From positions 1 to 33,846 of the forward strand of contig JAJZEE010000035.1 of assembly GCA_021805735.1 (NCBI GenBank): DNA of 33,846 nucleotides. Direction: 5' to 3'. Shown piece after piece: positions 8,815-16,492 of this stretch. A program made the position numbers and the translations under genes. Position 1 is the first letter of the stretch; each line of letters opens with the position of its first letter. The notes under the pieces are model-generated. The model was not told where the DNA came from. It saw only the letters and a list, made by a program, of their open reading frames with translations, and did not search any database. The stretch is from Bacillota bacterium. GTDB lineage: Bacteria; Bacillota; Bacilli; Alicyclobacillales; SLC66.

Positions 8815-10453
8815 GTCCGCCAACCTCCCTGCCCTCCGATTCCCTGCCGCCCGGCTCTCTGCCCTTCGGCTCCAACCTGCCAACGTTCGCCGAAGGAAGA
8901 CCCAGGGCGCCGCGCAAGGCGGTTTCGATGGGATTGTAATAATCGTCCGCCCGGATCAGGACCCCCTTTAGTCCCTTACCGCCAGTCAAGCTGCGCTTCA
9001 CATCGGCAAACTGACCTTCGCCCAGAGCTCTGAACAGGCCCCTGGCTTCAATTTCCCGCAACAGGTCCTTCGCTTCATGCACTACTTCGCGGGCCCGCCG
9101 CACCATCTTGCCATCTTCCCTGAACTCCAGCTCATCCCGCAAATGGCGCGCATTGTTAAAAATGTACCGCGCCGCTTCAATCGCGAGCTGACGATCGTGA
9201 ATGAGCGGAGTATGGATCGCTTCGGTCATCATGCCGAGCAACTGAATACCCTGCCCCGTCGCTATGCCAATCAGGTTGAACAGAGCGTCCTGAACGTGCC
9301 CGCGAAAGATATTGCCCGTCATGTGTTTCGTTGGCGGCATATATTTTAGCGGGGCGTCGGGAAATATCTCCCTTGCCATGAGCGCCTGCGCCCACTCAAA
9401 CAAAAAACCGTCTTCCAGCATGGGATCCATTTCAAACGCATGACCCAGCCCCATTTGAGCAGGCGGCAACCCCGATCGCAGAGCAAGCTGCTCGTTGACA
9501 AGTTGAGAAGCAAGCACAGTATGGGCAGCCTCCACGGCGTCGGCCGTCGTCAGATAGTTGTCTTCCCCGGTATTGATGATCACACCCGCATAAGAGTTGA
9601 TCATCCGGCTAAAATTCTGGTCGATCAGGGTGCGTTGCATATTGATATCCCGAAACAGAATTCCATAGAGCGCGTCGTTGAGCATGACATCCAGACGTTC
9701 CAGCGCGCCCATGGCGGCTATTTCCGGCATGCAGAGTCCGGAGCAATAGTTGCACAGCCTGATGTACCGACCGACTTCCTCGCCCACTTCATCGAGGGCC
9801 GCGCGCATAATCCGAAAATTCTCCTGTGTCGCGTAGGTGCCTCCGAACCCTTCCGTGGTGGCGCCATAGGGAACGTAATCGAGCAGGCTCTGCCCGGTGC
9901 TGCGAATCACAGCGATGATATCCGCTCCCTGACGGGCGGCGGCGCGCGCCTGAATCACATCTCCATAGATATTGCCAGTCGCTACGATCACATAGATGTA
10001 GGGCTGCGGACCTTCTCCGAGACGGCTCAGATAGTGATTACGCGCTTCCCGGTTACGATTTATGCGAGAGAGGGCGATCTGCGCCTCTTCCTGTCCGCGC
10101 GCAAACATCTCAGCGTCTGGTCGCGGCGGCAAGGCGAGCAGATCGAGTTCTCCGGCGGCTACCGCTTCCCCGATCGCCTGAATGCCAAGACCTGTATGCA
10201 ACATCGCGTTGATCACGTAGCGAGCGACGCCACGATGCAGTTGACCGCGTTCATGAACATGATCGACCACGACGTTTGGCAACGGTACATAGTCCGCGTC
10301 TACGCCGTCCAGGGAAAGTAACCGCAACACAGTCCTCTCGATCGCCACGGTCGTCTTGTCCGCAATAAATGCGACGACATCATCGGCGATCGCGGATGCG
10401 AGCGAACGCGCCTCGGCAATCTCCTCTTGATCCAGGTACAGTTTGCTATTCAT
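8807..10453 (-). CDS. kamD: lysine 5,6-aminomutase alpha subunit
   Basis: 548 aa; KamD-like N-terminus and body (IEAMAxGE-like AIGEAVAAGELDLL; GATTEGFGGTYATQENFRIMRAALDE; YCSGLCMPEIAAMGALERLDVMLNDALYGILFRDINMQRTLIDQNFSR; PPTKHMTGNIFRGH). Confidence 0.94.
   Translation of the reverse strand: MNSKLYLDQEEIAEARSLASAIADDVVAFIADKTTVAIERTVLRLLSLDGVDADYVPLPNVVVDHVHERGQLHRGVARYVINAMLHTGLGIQAIGEAVAAGELDLLALPPRPDAEMFARGQEEAQIALSRINRNREARNHYLSRLGEGPQPYIYVIVATGNIYGDVIQARAAARQGADIIAVIRSTGQSLLDYVPYGATTEGFGGTYATQENFRIMRAALDEVGEEVGRYIRLCNYCSGLCMPEIAAMGALERLDVMLNDALYGILFRDINMQRTLIDQNFSRMINSYAGVIINTGEDNYLTTADAVEAAHTVLASQLVNEQLALRSGLPPAQMGLGHAFEMDPMLEDGFLFEWAQALMAREIFPDAPLKYMPPTKHMTGNIFRGHVQDALFNLIGIATGQGIQLLGMMTEAIHTPLIHDRQLAIEAARYIFNNARHLRDELEFREDGKMVRRAREVVHEAKDLLREIEARGLFRALGEGQFADVKRSLTGGKGLKGVLIRADDYYNPIETALRGALGLPSANVGRLEPKGREPGGRESEGREVGGHA
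8821..8880. repeat. degenerate 15-bp minisatellite (4 units) in the kamD C-terminal codons
   Basis: Units caacctccctgccct / ccgattccctgccgc / ccggctctctgccct / tcggctccaacctgc; encodes the pentapeptide series GRLEP-KGREP-GGRES-EGREV-GG in KamD. Confidence 0.75.
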
Positions 10454-10475
10454 GACCGATCACTCCCCGCCCTTA

Positions 10476-10600
10476 TCTCGAAAATGCGTCTGCTCTGCAG
10501 GGATCGTGTGCTGTGCCGTCTTTCGGACACGGCCGCGCCGAACTCGCCTCGGCACAGCACACGATCCCTGCAGAGCGAGTGTTCCCTACTGCTGGCGCTC
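10476..10600 (+). repeat. palindromic repeat element, copy D (26-bp perfect stem, 33-nt loop)
   Basis: Arms 10492..10517 and 10551..10576: GCTCTGCAGGGATCGTGTGCTGTGCC / GGCACAGCACACGATCCCTGCAGAGC. Loop GTCTTTCGGACACGGCCGCGCCGAACTCGCCTC matches the loops of the copies at 15861-16192. Confidence 0.9.
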
Positions 10601-12244
10601 CAGCCGTCTCTTGGCCCGCTCAATGACGTCCTCACTAAGACCCAACCACTGCGCGACAGCCAGTCCTTCACTCGGGGATGCGCCATCTTGCGCTGGCACG
10701 ATCGTAAAATCCATCGCTTCACTCAAGCGCGCGATTCCTTCAGAAGCTGACGCAGGTCCGTGGCGGGCATCCAAGAATCCCCGCTTTACCCCCTGCATAC
10801 GAAAGTAGCCCACCATCTGAGCTGGCAACACGATCGTAAAGTGAGTGGCGCAGACCGTCATTTGACGCCTTGTGTCAAGGAGAGTCTCCAGCAGCCCGGT
10901 GACAAGCGCGGCCCCTTCTGCCGGATTGGTGTTGCGCCCGACCTCATCGAGACAGAGAAATGCCCCGTCAAGGCTGATCGCCTCCTGCAGAGCCACAACT
11001 TCCGCGCCAAAGGACGACAGTCCAGACAAAAGGGACTGCGCGTCGCCGCCCACATACCGCAGCGCGGTAAAAAGCGGGGCGCTGACAGAATCAGCGGGCA
11101 CAGGATAACCGTATTGGTGACAGGCGAGCGCAAGCAGGACCGTTTTCAAAGTAGCCGTTTTGCCTCCCATGTTCGGCCCTGTAAGCACCGATACAGCGCG
11201 ATCAAGGGTCACTGTACACGGAGTCCAGCCCTGACGACGATCAGGCTGGTACACTCCGGCGAGAACTGCTGCGCCGCCCGAGCTCAACTGCGACCAAACC
11301 CAGCCTTCGTCGCAAGCGACAGACACACGCGCGCACACATCATCCAGGCGGCCGATGGCTTGTGCGCACACAGCCAGCGCATCCGCGTACGGGTACAGCA
11401 TGGCGCTGACCATTTGCAACGTTCTCTCTTCACCGATTGCGAGTTCTTCTGTAAGAACATCCTCATCCGCTCGCAGTTGCCGCACTTCCTCCGGCCAGAC
11501 CGGTTCCAGAACAACTTCGAACGCCGTTCGCTGCAACAACTGCAAGCGCGGGTCTGAAGACGCCCTTTCAGCAGCCAGTGGATCGTCGACGGAGACGATC
11601 AGCGTATGATCCCGGCGGACAGGCGCGCGATACTCAGCGCAGAGAGCGCGCGTGAACCCATTCTCTGCGGACGCACGGCGTACGCGGACACCCTGCAAGG
11701 CCGCGTACAGATTCTTGACCGCGTCATCCGCGACATCGTGGAGAGAAAAGCTGTCGTTGAAAGACCGTCTGATCGTTTCTTCATCGCTGCAGTCCGTCGC
11801 TGTCATTCTGTCCTCCCCGCTCAAACGAGCATGGACCTGGACCAACACCGCGGCGTTCCACCACGGTCTTCGCGCACTGACATCGGCCAGCAAGCGGTCA
11901 ATGCGCAGCCCGATCGCCGCAAATCGCTTCAGGTTTGCGCACTGTTCAGTACGAAACGCTTCCCGCTTTTGCAACAGTTGCGCCACCGTCTGTATGTCCG
12001 GCAGCGCTGCAAGCGCCGCGCGCACCATGCGCCCAAAAGTGCTCTGATCGCCGCACGCCTGAGAAAATACGTCGCTGAACTGCGTCAGATCCTCGCGATC
12101 ACTCTGCCACTGCTCTTCCTGACCGCGCAAAAAGGGCGTGCGCTCACGTTGATAGCGCACCCCGTAGGGCGTCGGAGCGCGCATGCGCTCCTTGACTCGC
12201 AAAAAACCGATCTGCTCTTCTGTCCATGGATTCATGAATGACAT
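10586..12244 (-). CDS. kamC: MutS-domain ATPase, lysine 5,6-aminomutase reactivase ATPase (KamC)
   Basis: 552 aa; MutS-like Walker A LTGPNMGGKTATLKTV, FLCLDEVGRNTNPAEGAALVTGLLE, TVCATHFT; lies between kamD and kamB. Confidence 0.82.
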   Translation of the reverse strand: MSFMNPWTEEQIGFLRVKERMRAPTPYGVRYQRERTPFLRGQEEQWQSDREDLTQFSDVFSQACGDQSTFGRMVRAALAALPDIQTVAQLLQKREAFRTEQCANLKRFAAIGLRIDRLLADVSARRPWWNAAVLVQVHARLSGEDRMTATDCSDEETIRRSFNDSFSLHDVADDAVKNLYAALQGVRVRRASAENGFTRALCAEYRAPVRRDHTLIVSVDDPLAAERASSDPRLQLLQRTAFEVVLEPVWPEEVRQLRADEDVLTEELAIGEERTLQMVSAMLYPYADALAVCAQAIGRLDDVCARVSVACDEGWVWSQLSSGGAAVLAGVYQPDRRQGWTPCTVTLDRAVSVLTGPNMGGKTATLKTVLLALACHQYGYPVPADSVSAPLFTALRYVGGDAQSLLSGLSSFGAEVVALQEAISLDGAFLCLDEVGRNTNPAEGAALVTGLLETLLDTRRQMTVCATHFTIVLPAQMVGYFRMQGVKRGFLDARHGPASASEGIARLSEAMDFTIVPAQDGASPSEGLAVAQWLGLSEDVIERAKRRLERQQ

Positions 12245-12251
12245 TGGCGAT

Positions 12252-13418
12252 CTACTCCATCACATCCCAGACTGGAACATCTGTCAGCGCCTCTATGCGC
12301 TGTCTTAACGTCGCGCGATGCAGCGTTACGCCGCGCGGAGATACGGGGTTGATCGTGACGCCGATCAGCTTCGCGCTTCGCCTGACCATAACCGCGTGAC
12401 CTTGACGCGTGTACTGACGCCATACGCCCTCGGACAAAAATACATGCGCCGGACTCTCAGCGACCAGCAAACTGGGGAATGGTCTAAGCAGAATGCTTTG
12501 CGCGGCCGCATCCGTCACCGCTCCGCTATAATAAAACACGCGGTGCCGCTCCGTCACATCGGCCGCAGCCCTTATATCGTCTGTAAATGCCGTGGCGCCG
12601 GGATAACGTCTTATATCGCTGAGCGCCGCTCGCGACCATTCGGGCGTCCGATTTCCGTTTTCCCCGGAGACGCGTGCGGGGGCAGGTTCCGCAACGTCGG
12701 TCGGAACCGCAGGAAACTCGGCCACCGCGACGGCAACGCCGTCAAACCCAACTTGCAAAGCGCAAAACCGCGCGACGGCGCCTTCAGCCAACCCAATGCC
12801 CACCTTGCGCAGCCCCTGCCTTGTCGCGCGCACCACGTCTTCCACGTTTCCGACAACTGCGCCGGTGGCAAGAATGACCCCTTCCACCGCATCAGGATGC
12901 ATGGCAATCATACGCGACAGCGCGCCGTCATAGAGCACGTGATCCGCTCCCAACGAACGAAACCGCGCTCGCAGTAACAGCAGATGCGAAAGTTGCCGTA
13001 CACCCGCCAGACTGATCATTCCCGAAGCCGCCGCCCGTCCAACCCACACCTCGCCAAACGGTGAGGATATGCCCGTCGGCTCGATCCACTCGACAGGCGA
13101 CGATGCTTCCTTCATGGCGCCGATGGCTGTGGCAAACAGAGTGCCTGTCGGCACCGGGATGGGCGGCTTCGGAGTTCCGAGCACACTATCCGCCCGTTCT
13201 CCATCCACGCCCACACTGGCGACGCCAAGACGTCGCCCGGTACGGGAGGCGTCCTCGATCAGGCGAACGAGGGCTGTGGTTTTTCCCGCGTGTTTGCTGA
13301 CTCCGACGATGGCCAGATCACGTACGCCAAGAGCGTCCACGCGTTCCCACAACGGCATGATTCCCGCGTGCGCCATCAGGATCCCCACCCTGTAAATCCG
13401 AGTTACCTGCCTTGTCAC
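12252..13418 (-). CDS. kamB: lysine 5,6-aminomutase reactivase subunit (KamB)
   Basis: 388 aa; P-loop-like LAIVGVSKHAGKTTALVRLI near the N-terminus; located between kamA and the MutS-like gene as in known lysine aminomutase clusters. Confidence 0.78.
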   Translation of the reverse strand: MTRQVTRIYRVGILMAHAGIMPLWERVDALGVRDLAIVGVSKHAGKTTALVRLIEDASRTGRRLGVASVGVDGERADSVLGTPKPPIPVPTGTLFATAIGAMKEASSPVEWIEPTGISSPFGEVWVGRAAASGMISLAGVRQLSHLLLLRARFRSLGADHVLYDGALSRMIAMHPDAVEGVILATGAVVGNVEDVVRATRQGLRKVGIGLAEGAVARFCALQVGFDGVAVAVAEFPAVPTDVAEPAPARVSGENGNRTPEWSRAALSDIRRYPGATAFTDDIRAAADVTERHRVFYYSGAVTDAAAQSILLRPFPSLLVAESPAHVFLSEGVWRQYTRQGHAVMVRRSAKLIGVTINPVSPRGVTLHRATLRQRIEALTDVPVWDVME

Positions 13419-13424
13419 ATTGCC

Positions 13425-14729
13425 CTATTCGCTCGACTCATTATGGTGGTGAGCCACCACGCGTTTTAGCCCTTGCGGTTCCAGACTGACGGCCTGGTTA
13501 TGCAACAGTCTGGCCACACCGATCGCCTCTTGTTCGTGATCGTGCGTGCAGGACGGTGGGCAGCCCGCGTCTTCATACGTTGGTTCATGATACACAGAGA
13601 TAACGCCTTCGAAATTGCGCAGGATCACCTTGCCATGGCCCTGGGAAATCAGGTACTGGGGCATGACCGGTATCTTTCCGCCGCCGCCCGGAGCATCCAC
13701 GACAAAGGTCGGAATGGCATAGCCTGACGTGTGACCGCGCAGTTCCTCCATAATCTCGATGCCTTTGGAAACTGTGGTGCGGAAATGTTCGATGCCCTCG
13801 GATAGATCGCACTGGTAAATATAATAAGGGCGAACGCGCATTTTTACCAACTCATGCAACAGTTTCTTCATCACGTGCGAACAGTCGTTGACTCCGCGCA
13901 GCAGCACGCTCTGGTTGCCGACGGGCACGCCCGCGTCCACCAGCATCTCACACGCGCGTTTGGCTTCAGGCGTGATCTCATCGGGATGATTGAAATGTGT
14001 ATTGAGCCATACCGGATGGTACTTCTTCAGGATGTTGCAGAGATTCTCTGTGATTCTTTGCGGAAATACAACGGGCGCGCGAGTGCCGATGCGGATGATC
14101 TCCACATGGGGAATCGCACGCAAGCTGGAGAGGATGTATTCGAGAATACGGTCATTGACGAGCAGCCCGTCCCCGCCGGATAGCAGTACATCCCGCACTG
14201 CCGGAGTTCTGCGGATATAGTCGATGGCGGCGTCAAGCTGAGGCTTAGGCACGGCGTGGCCGACCTGGCCCGAAAACCGCCGTCTCGTACAATGCCTGCA
14301 GTACATCGAACACTGATTGGTGATTAAAAACAGCACGCGGTCAGGATAGCGGTGCGTGAGTCCCGGGGCAGGCGCATCCTCGTCTTCGTGCAGCGGATCT
14401 TCCATATCCCACGGGGAACGGTTCATCTCGTTAGAAATGGGCACAGCCTGAAGTCTGACCGGGCAACCGGGATCGTCCGGGTCCATCATCATCGCATAGT
14501 AGGGGGTGACGCGCAGTGGTATGGAATTCTTGCCGGCCGCCGCCACTCCGCGAATTTCCGTCTCCGTCAAATTGATCACTTGCCCCAGGTCTTCGATGGA
14601 GTTAACGGTGTGGGTCAACTGCCATTTCCAGTCGTTCCATTGCTCGTCGGTCACGTCTTTCCAAAGTGGTATATCCCGAAAACTCCGCTGTTTTTTGCCA
14701 TACAGGATATCGTGCTCTGCCAGACTCAT
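13425..14729 (-). CDS. kamA: lysine 2,3-aminomutase (radical SAM)
   Basis: 434 aa; radical SAM CxxxCxxC in TNQCSMYCRHCTRRRFSG, LLSGGDGLLVNDRILEYILSSLRAIPHVEIIRIGTRAPVVFPQRI, YYIYQCDLSEGIEHFRTTVSKGIEIMEELRGHTSGYAIPTFVVDAPGGGGKIPV. Confidence 0.97.
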   Translation of the reverse strand: MSLAEHDILYGKKQRSFRDIPLWKDVTDEQWNDWKWQLTHTVNSIEDLGQVINLTETEIRGVAAAGKNSIPLRVTPYYAMMMDPDDPGCPVRLQAVPISNEMNRSPWDMEDPLHEDEDAPAPGLTHRYPDRVLFLITNQCSMYCRHCTRRRFSGQVGHAVPKPQLDAAIDYIRRTPAVRDVLLSGGDGLLVNDRILEYILSSLRAIPHVEIIRIGTRAPVVFPQRITENLCNILKKYHPVWLNTHFNHPDEITPEAKRACEMLVDAGVPVGNQSVLLRGVNDCSHVMKKLLHELVKMRVRPYYIYQCDLSEGIEHFRTTVSKGIEIMEELRGHTSGYAIPTFVVDAPGGGGKIPVMPQYLISQGHGKVILRNFEGVISVYHEPTYEDAGCPPSCTHDHEQEAIGVARLLHNQAVSLEPQGLKRVVAHHHNESSE

Positions 14730-14751
14730 GCCAGCATCTCCTCTCTTTCAA

Positions 14752-15780
14752 TTACCCGCACTTGTGTACATAGGCGGCAAGCAGCACCGGCTCTGCGCGG
14801 ATCAAATCCAGCGCCAGATCAGCGTGGCCGCTGGCGTACCCGTTGCCAATCATCATGTCGACATCTTTACCGAGTCCTTCAGCGCCGAGTGCTGCGGTGG
14901 TAAAGCTCGTTGCCATGCTAAAAAAGTAAACCAGGCCTCGGTCGCGTGTTATCATTATCGATGCAAGTTCCGTGCCAGGAACACTGACACAGTTAATGGC
15001 GACATCGGCAAGCTGCGTTCCCACCGCCTGCTCGAAGACCTCAAGCGTTTGTACGGGATTTTGCGCATCGCACACCAGAACATCATCCGCATAGCCAAGT
15101 GCCCGGATGGTTTCCGCCGATTTTTCGGCGTATTCCAGGGCAATCAGGCGGCCTGTCGCGCCGAGATTTCGGCGAGCCTGCGCCAGAACCATCATGCCAG
15201 ACTTACCCCCGGCCCCGAGCACCGCAACGGTCTGGCCCTCCTTTACAATCCGCGCGGTCTGAGCAGGCGCGCCGCATACGTCGCAGACTGCAAGCGTCAC
15301 CCTGTCGGGCAAATCGGTCGGCATCCTGACACAGATCCCACTGTCAAACAAAATGGCCTGGCCGGTAATCTTAACCTGTCCGCTGGAGAGATCGATATGG
15401 TTGATCTCATCGATTGCAAGCGGCGTCAAACTCAGAGATACCAGCGTCGCGATACGATCTCCGACAACCAGATTGCGTTTGGATGAATTCGGTCCGATCT
15501 GTGCAATGGTTCCGATCAGCATACCCCCGGACCCGGTGACGGGGTTGTGGTGTTTTCCCCGCATCGCAACGATCTCCCGCATGCGGTTTGCCACCGCTTC
15601 AGGGTCGGTTCCAACGGCTTCTTTGATCTGCGTAAAACTCGCCGCATCGATGTTGAGAATGTCGACGTCGATCAGCATCTCATCGTCCCCACAGCGCATG
15701 CTGTTGTCGAGTTTCCATGCGGGTTGCGGCATGGCCCCGACTGGTTCAATCACTCGTTTCAAACCGTATGGATCGCCCAC
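14752..15780 (-). CDS. kdd: L-erythro-3,5-diaminohexanoate dehydrogenase
   Basis: ORF 14752..15807; likely true start GTG at 15780 (VGDPYGLKRVIEPVGAMPQPAWKLDN) preceded by GAGAGGAG. KDD-like N-terminus and NAD domain; first gene of the kam cluster. Confidence 0.88.
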   Translation of the reverse strand: MGDPYGLKRVIEPVGAMPQPAWKLDNSMRCGDDEMLIDVDILNIDAASFTQIKEAVGTDPEAVANRMREIVAMRGKHHNPVTGSGGMLIGTIAQIGPNSSKRNLVVGDRIATLVSLSLTPLAIDEINHIDLSSGQVKITGQAILFDSGICVRMPTDLPDRVTLAVCDVCGAPAQTARIVKEGQTVAVLGAGGKSGMMVLAQARRNLGATGRLIALEYAEKSAETIRALGYADDVLVCDAQNPVQTLEVFEQAVGTQLADVAINCVSVPGTELASIMITRDRGLVYFFSMATSFTTAALGAEGLGKDVDMMIGNGYASGHADLALDLIRAEPVLLAAYVHKCG

Positions 15781-15837
15781 TGACGGCACTCCTCTCAACC
15801 ACTTCACCAGGCCATTGCGTTAGTCAGATACTCAGCA

Positions 15838-15853
15838 AGCAAGATCTATGCCA
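15838..15853 (-). promoter_or_regulatory. sigma-54 (-24/-12) promoter for the kdd-kam operon
   Basis: Minus strand reads TGGCATA-GATC-TTGCT: GG and GC dinucleotides separated by exactly 10 nt, matching the TGGCACG-N4-TTGCW pattern; about 58 nt upstream of the likely kdd start. Confidence 0.75.
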
Positions 15854-15860
15854 CCATTCC

Positions 15861-16012
15861 ATCCCGGAAAATGTCCCTGCCTGCCGGATTCATATGCTGT
15901 GCCCCTGCTCAGACACGGCTGCGCCGAACTCGCGACGGGCACAGCATATGAATCCTGACGAGCGGGTTTTTCATTCCCGGTTATTGGTGGCGCGCAAGCT
16001 CCATGAAGGTCT
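15861..16012 (+). repeat. palindromic repeat element, copy A (18-bp perfect stem)
   Basis: Arms 15887..15904 GATTCATATGCTGTGCCC and 15937..15954 GGGCACAGCATATGAATC; flanks ATCCCGGAAAAT and TTCCCGGTTATTGGTGGCGC. Confidence 0.9.
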
Positions 16013-16192
16013 ATCCCGGAAAATCGATCATCTCTGCCCGCCGGAATCGTATGCTGCGCCGCTTCTCAAACACGGCTGCGCCGAACTCGCCTCGGCACAG
16101 CATACGATTCCGGCCAAGCTGGTTTTTCTTCCCGGTTATTGGTGGCGCGAAACGGTGAGATTTTGCTTCGCAAAACTCAGACATGAAACTCG
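16013..16192 (+). repeat. palindromic repeat element, copy B (20-bp stem, one mismatch)
   Basis: Arms 16041..16060 CCGGAATCGTATGCTGCGCC and 16094..16113 GGCACAGCATACGATTCCGG (single C/A mismatch); same flanks as copy A. Confidence 0.9.
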
Positions 16193-16300
16193 ATCCCGGA
16201 AAATCGCACGGCCGTTCCTGCCAGTCGGATTCCTATACTGTGCCCCTGCTTGAAACCGTCTACGCCAAACTCGCGTACAATTTCAAAATCCTCCCTTGCC
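16193..16300 (+). repeat. decayed/truncated palindromic repeat element, copy C
   Basis: Begins ATCCCGGAAAATCG, left arm GGATTCCTATACTGTGCCC, diverged loop TTGAAACCGTCTACGCCAAACTCGCG; right arm is recognisable only as degenerate TACAATTTCAAAATCC and the 3' flank is missing. Confidence 0.8.
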
Positions 16301-16492
16301 ACATTCCTGATGATCAAGGAAAATAAAGCTGTCCGCTGGCAAATGGCCGCGCATTGATACTAATGGCTCCTGCGCAAACGGGAGGGCGCAATAGCATGTA
16401 TACCTCCATACTTGTTATTTTCCATAGGACGTTCATGGCCTTCTGTAGATTATGACCCGTTCGACAATGCCTAACACCAAGGGGGAGTCATA

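Noticed and set aside
8071-8883. Longer kamE start at 8883 (MAGWSRRAESRAAGNRR...)
   Set aside because: The extra N-terminus is the kamD minisatellite read in another frame; MRDLRHVRPYGDTLDDG at 8814 is the plausible start.
10450-10722. ORF 10450..10722 with internal repeat CRDRVLCR...STRSLQS
   Set aside because: Repeated peptides reflect the two arms of palindrome D read through; no coding signature.
10586-12244. MutS-like gene as a DNA mismatch repair or anti-recombination factor
   Set aside because: Position between kamB and kamD matches the MutS-domain ATPase (KamC) of lysine aminomutase clusters, so a reactivase role is more likely.
14506-15486. Long plus-strand ORFs opposite real genes (e.g. 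14506..15486, 9440..10321, 11606..12241, 3820..4413, 10760..11557)
   Set aside because: Antisense to clearly identified conserved genes (kdd, kamD, kamC, thiolase); expected in GC-rich coding DNA.
15861-16300. Tandem repeats as a possible CRISPR array
   Set aside because: Only three units of 150-180 bp with homologous, not unique, sequence between palindromes; no short direct repeat/spacer pattern and no cas genes.
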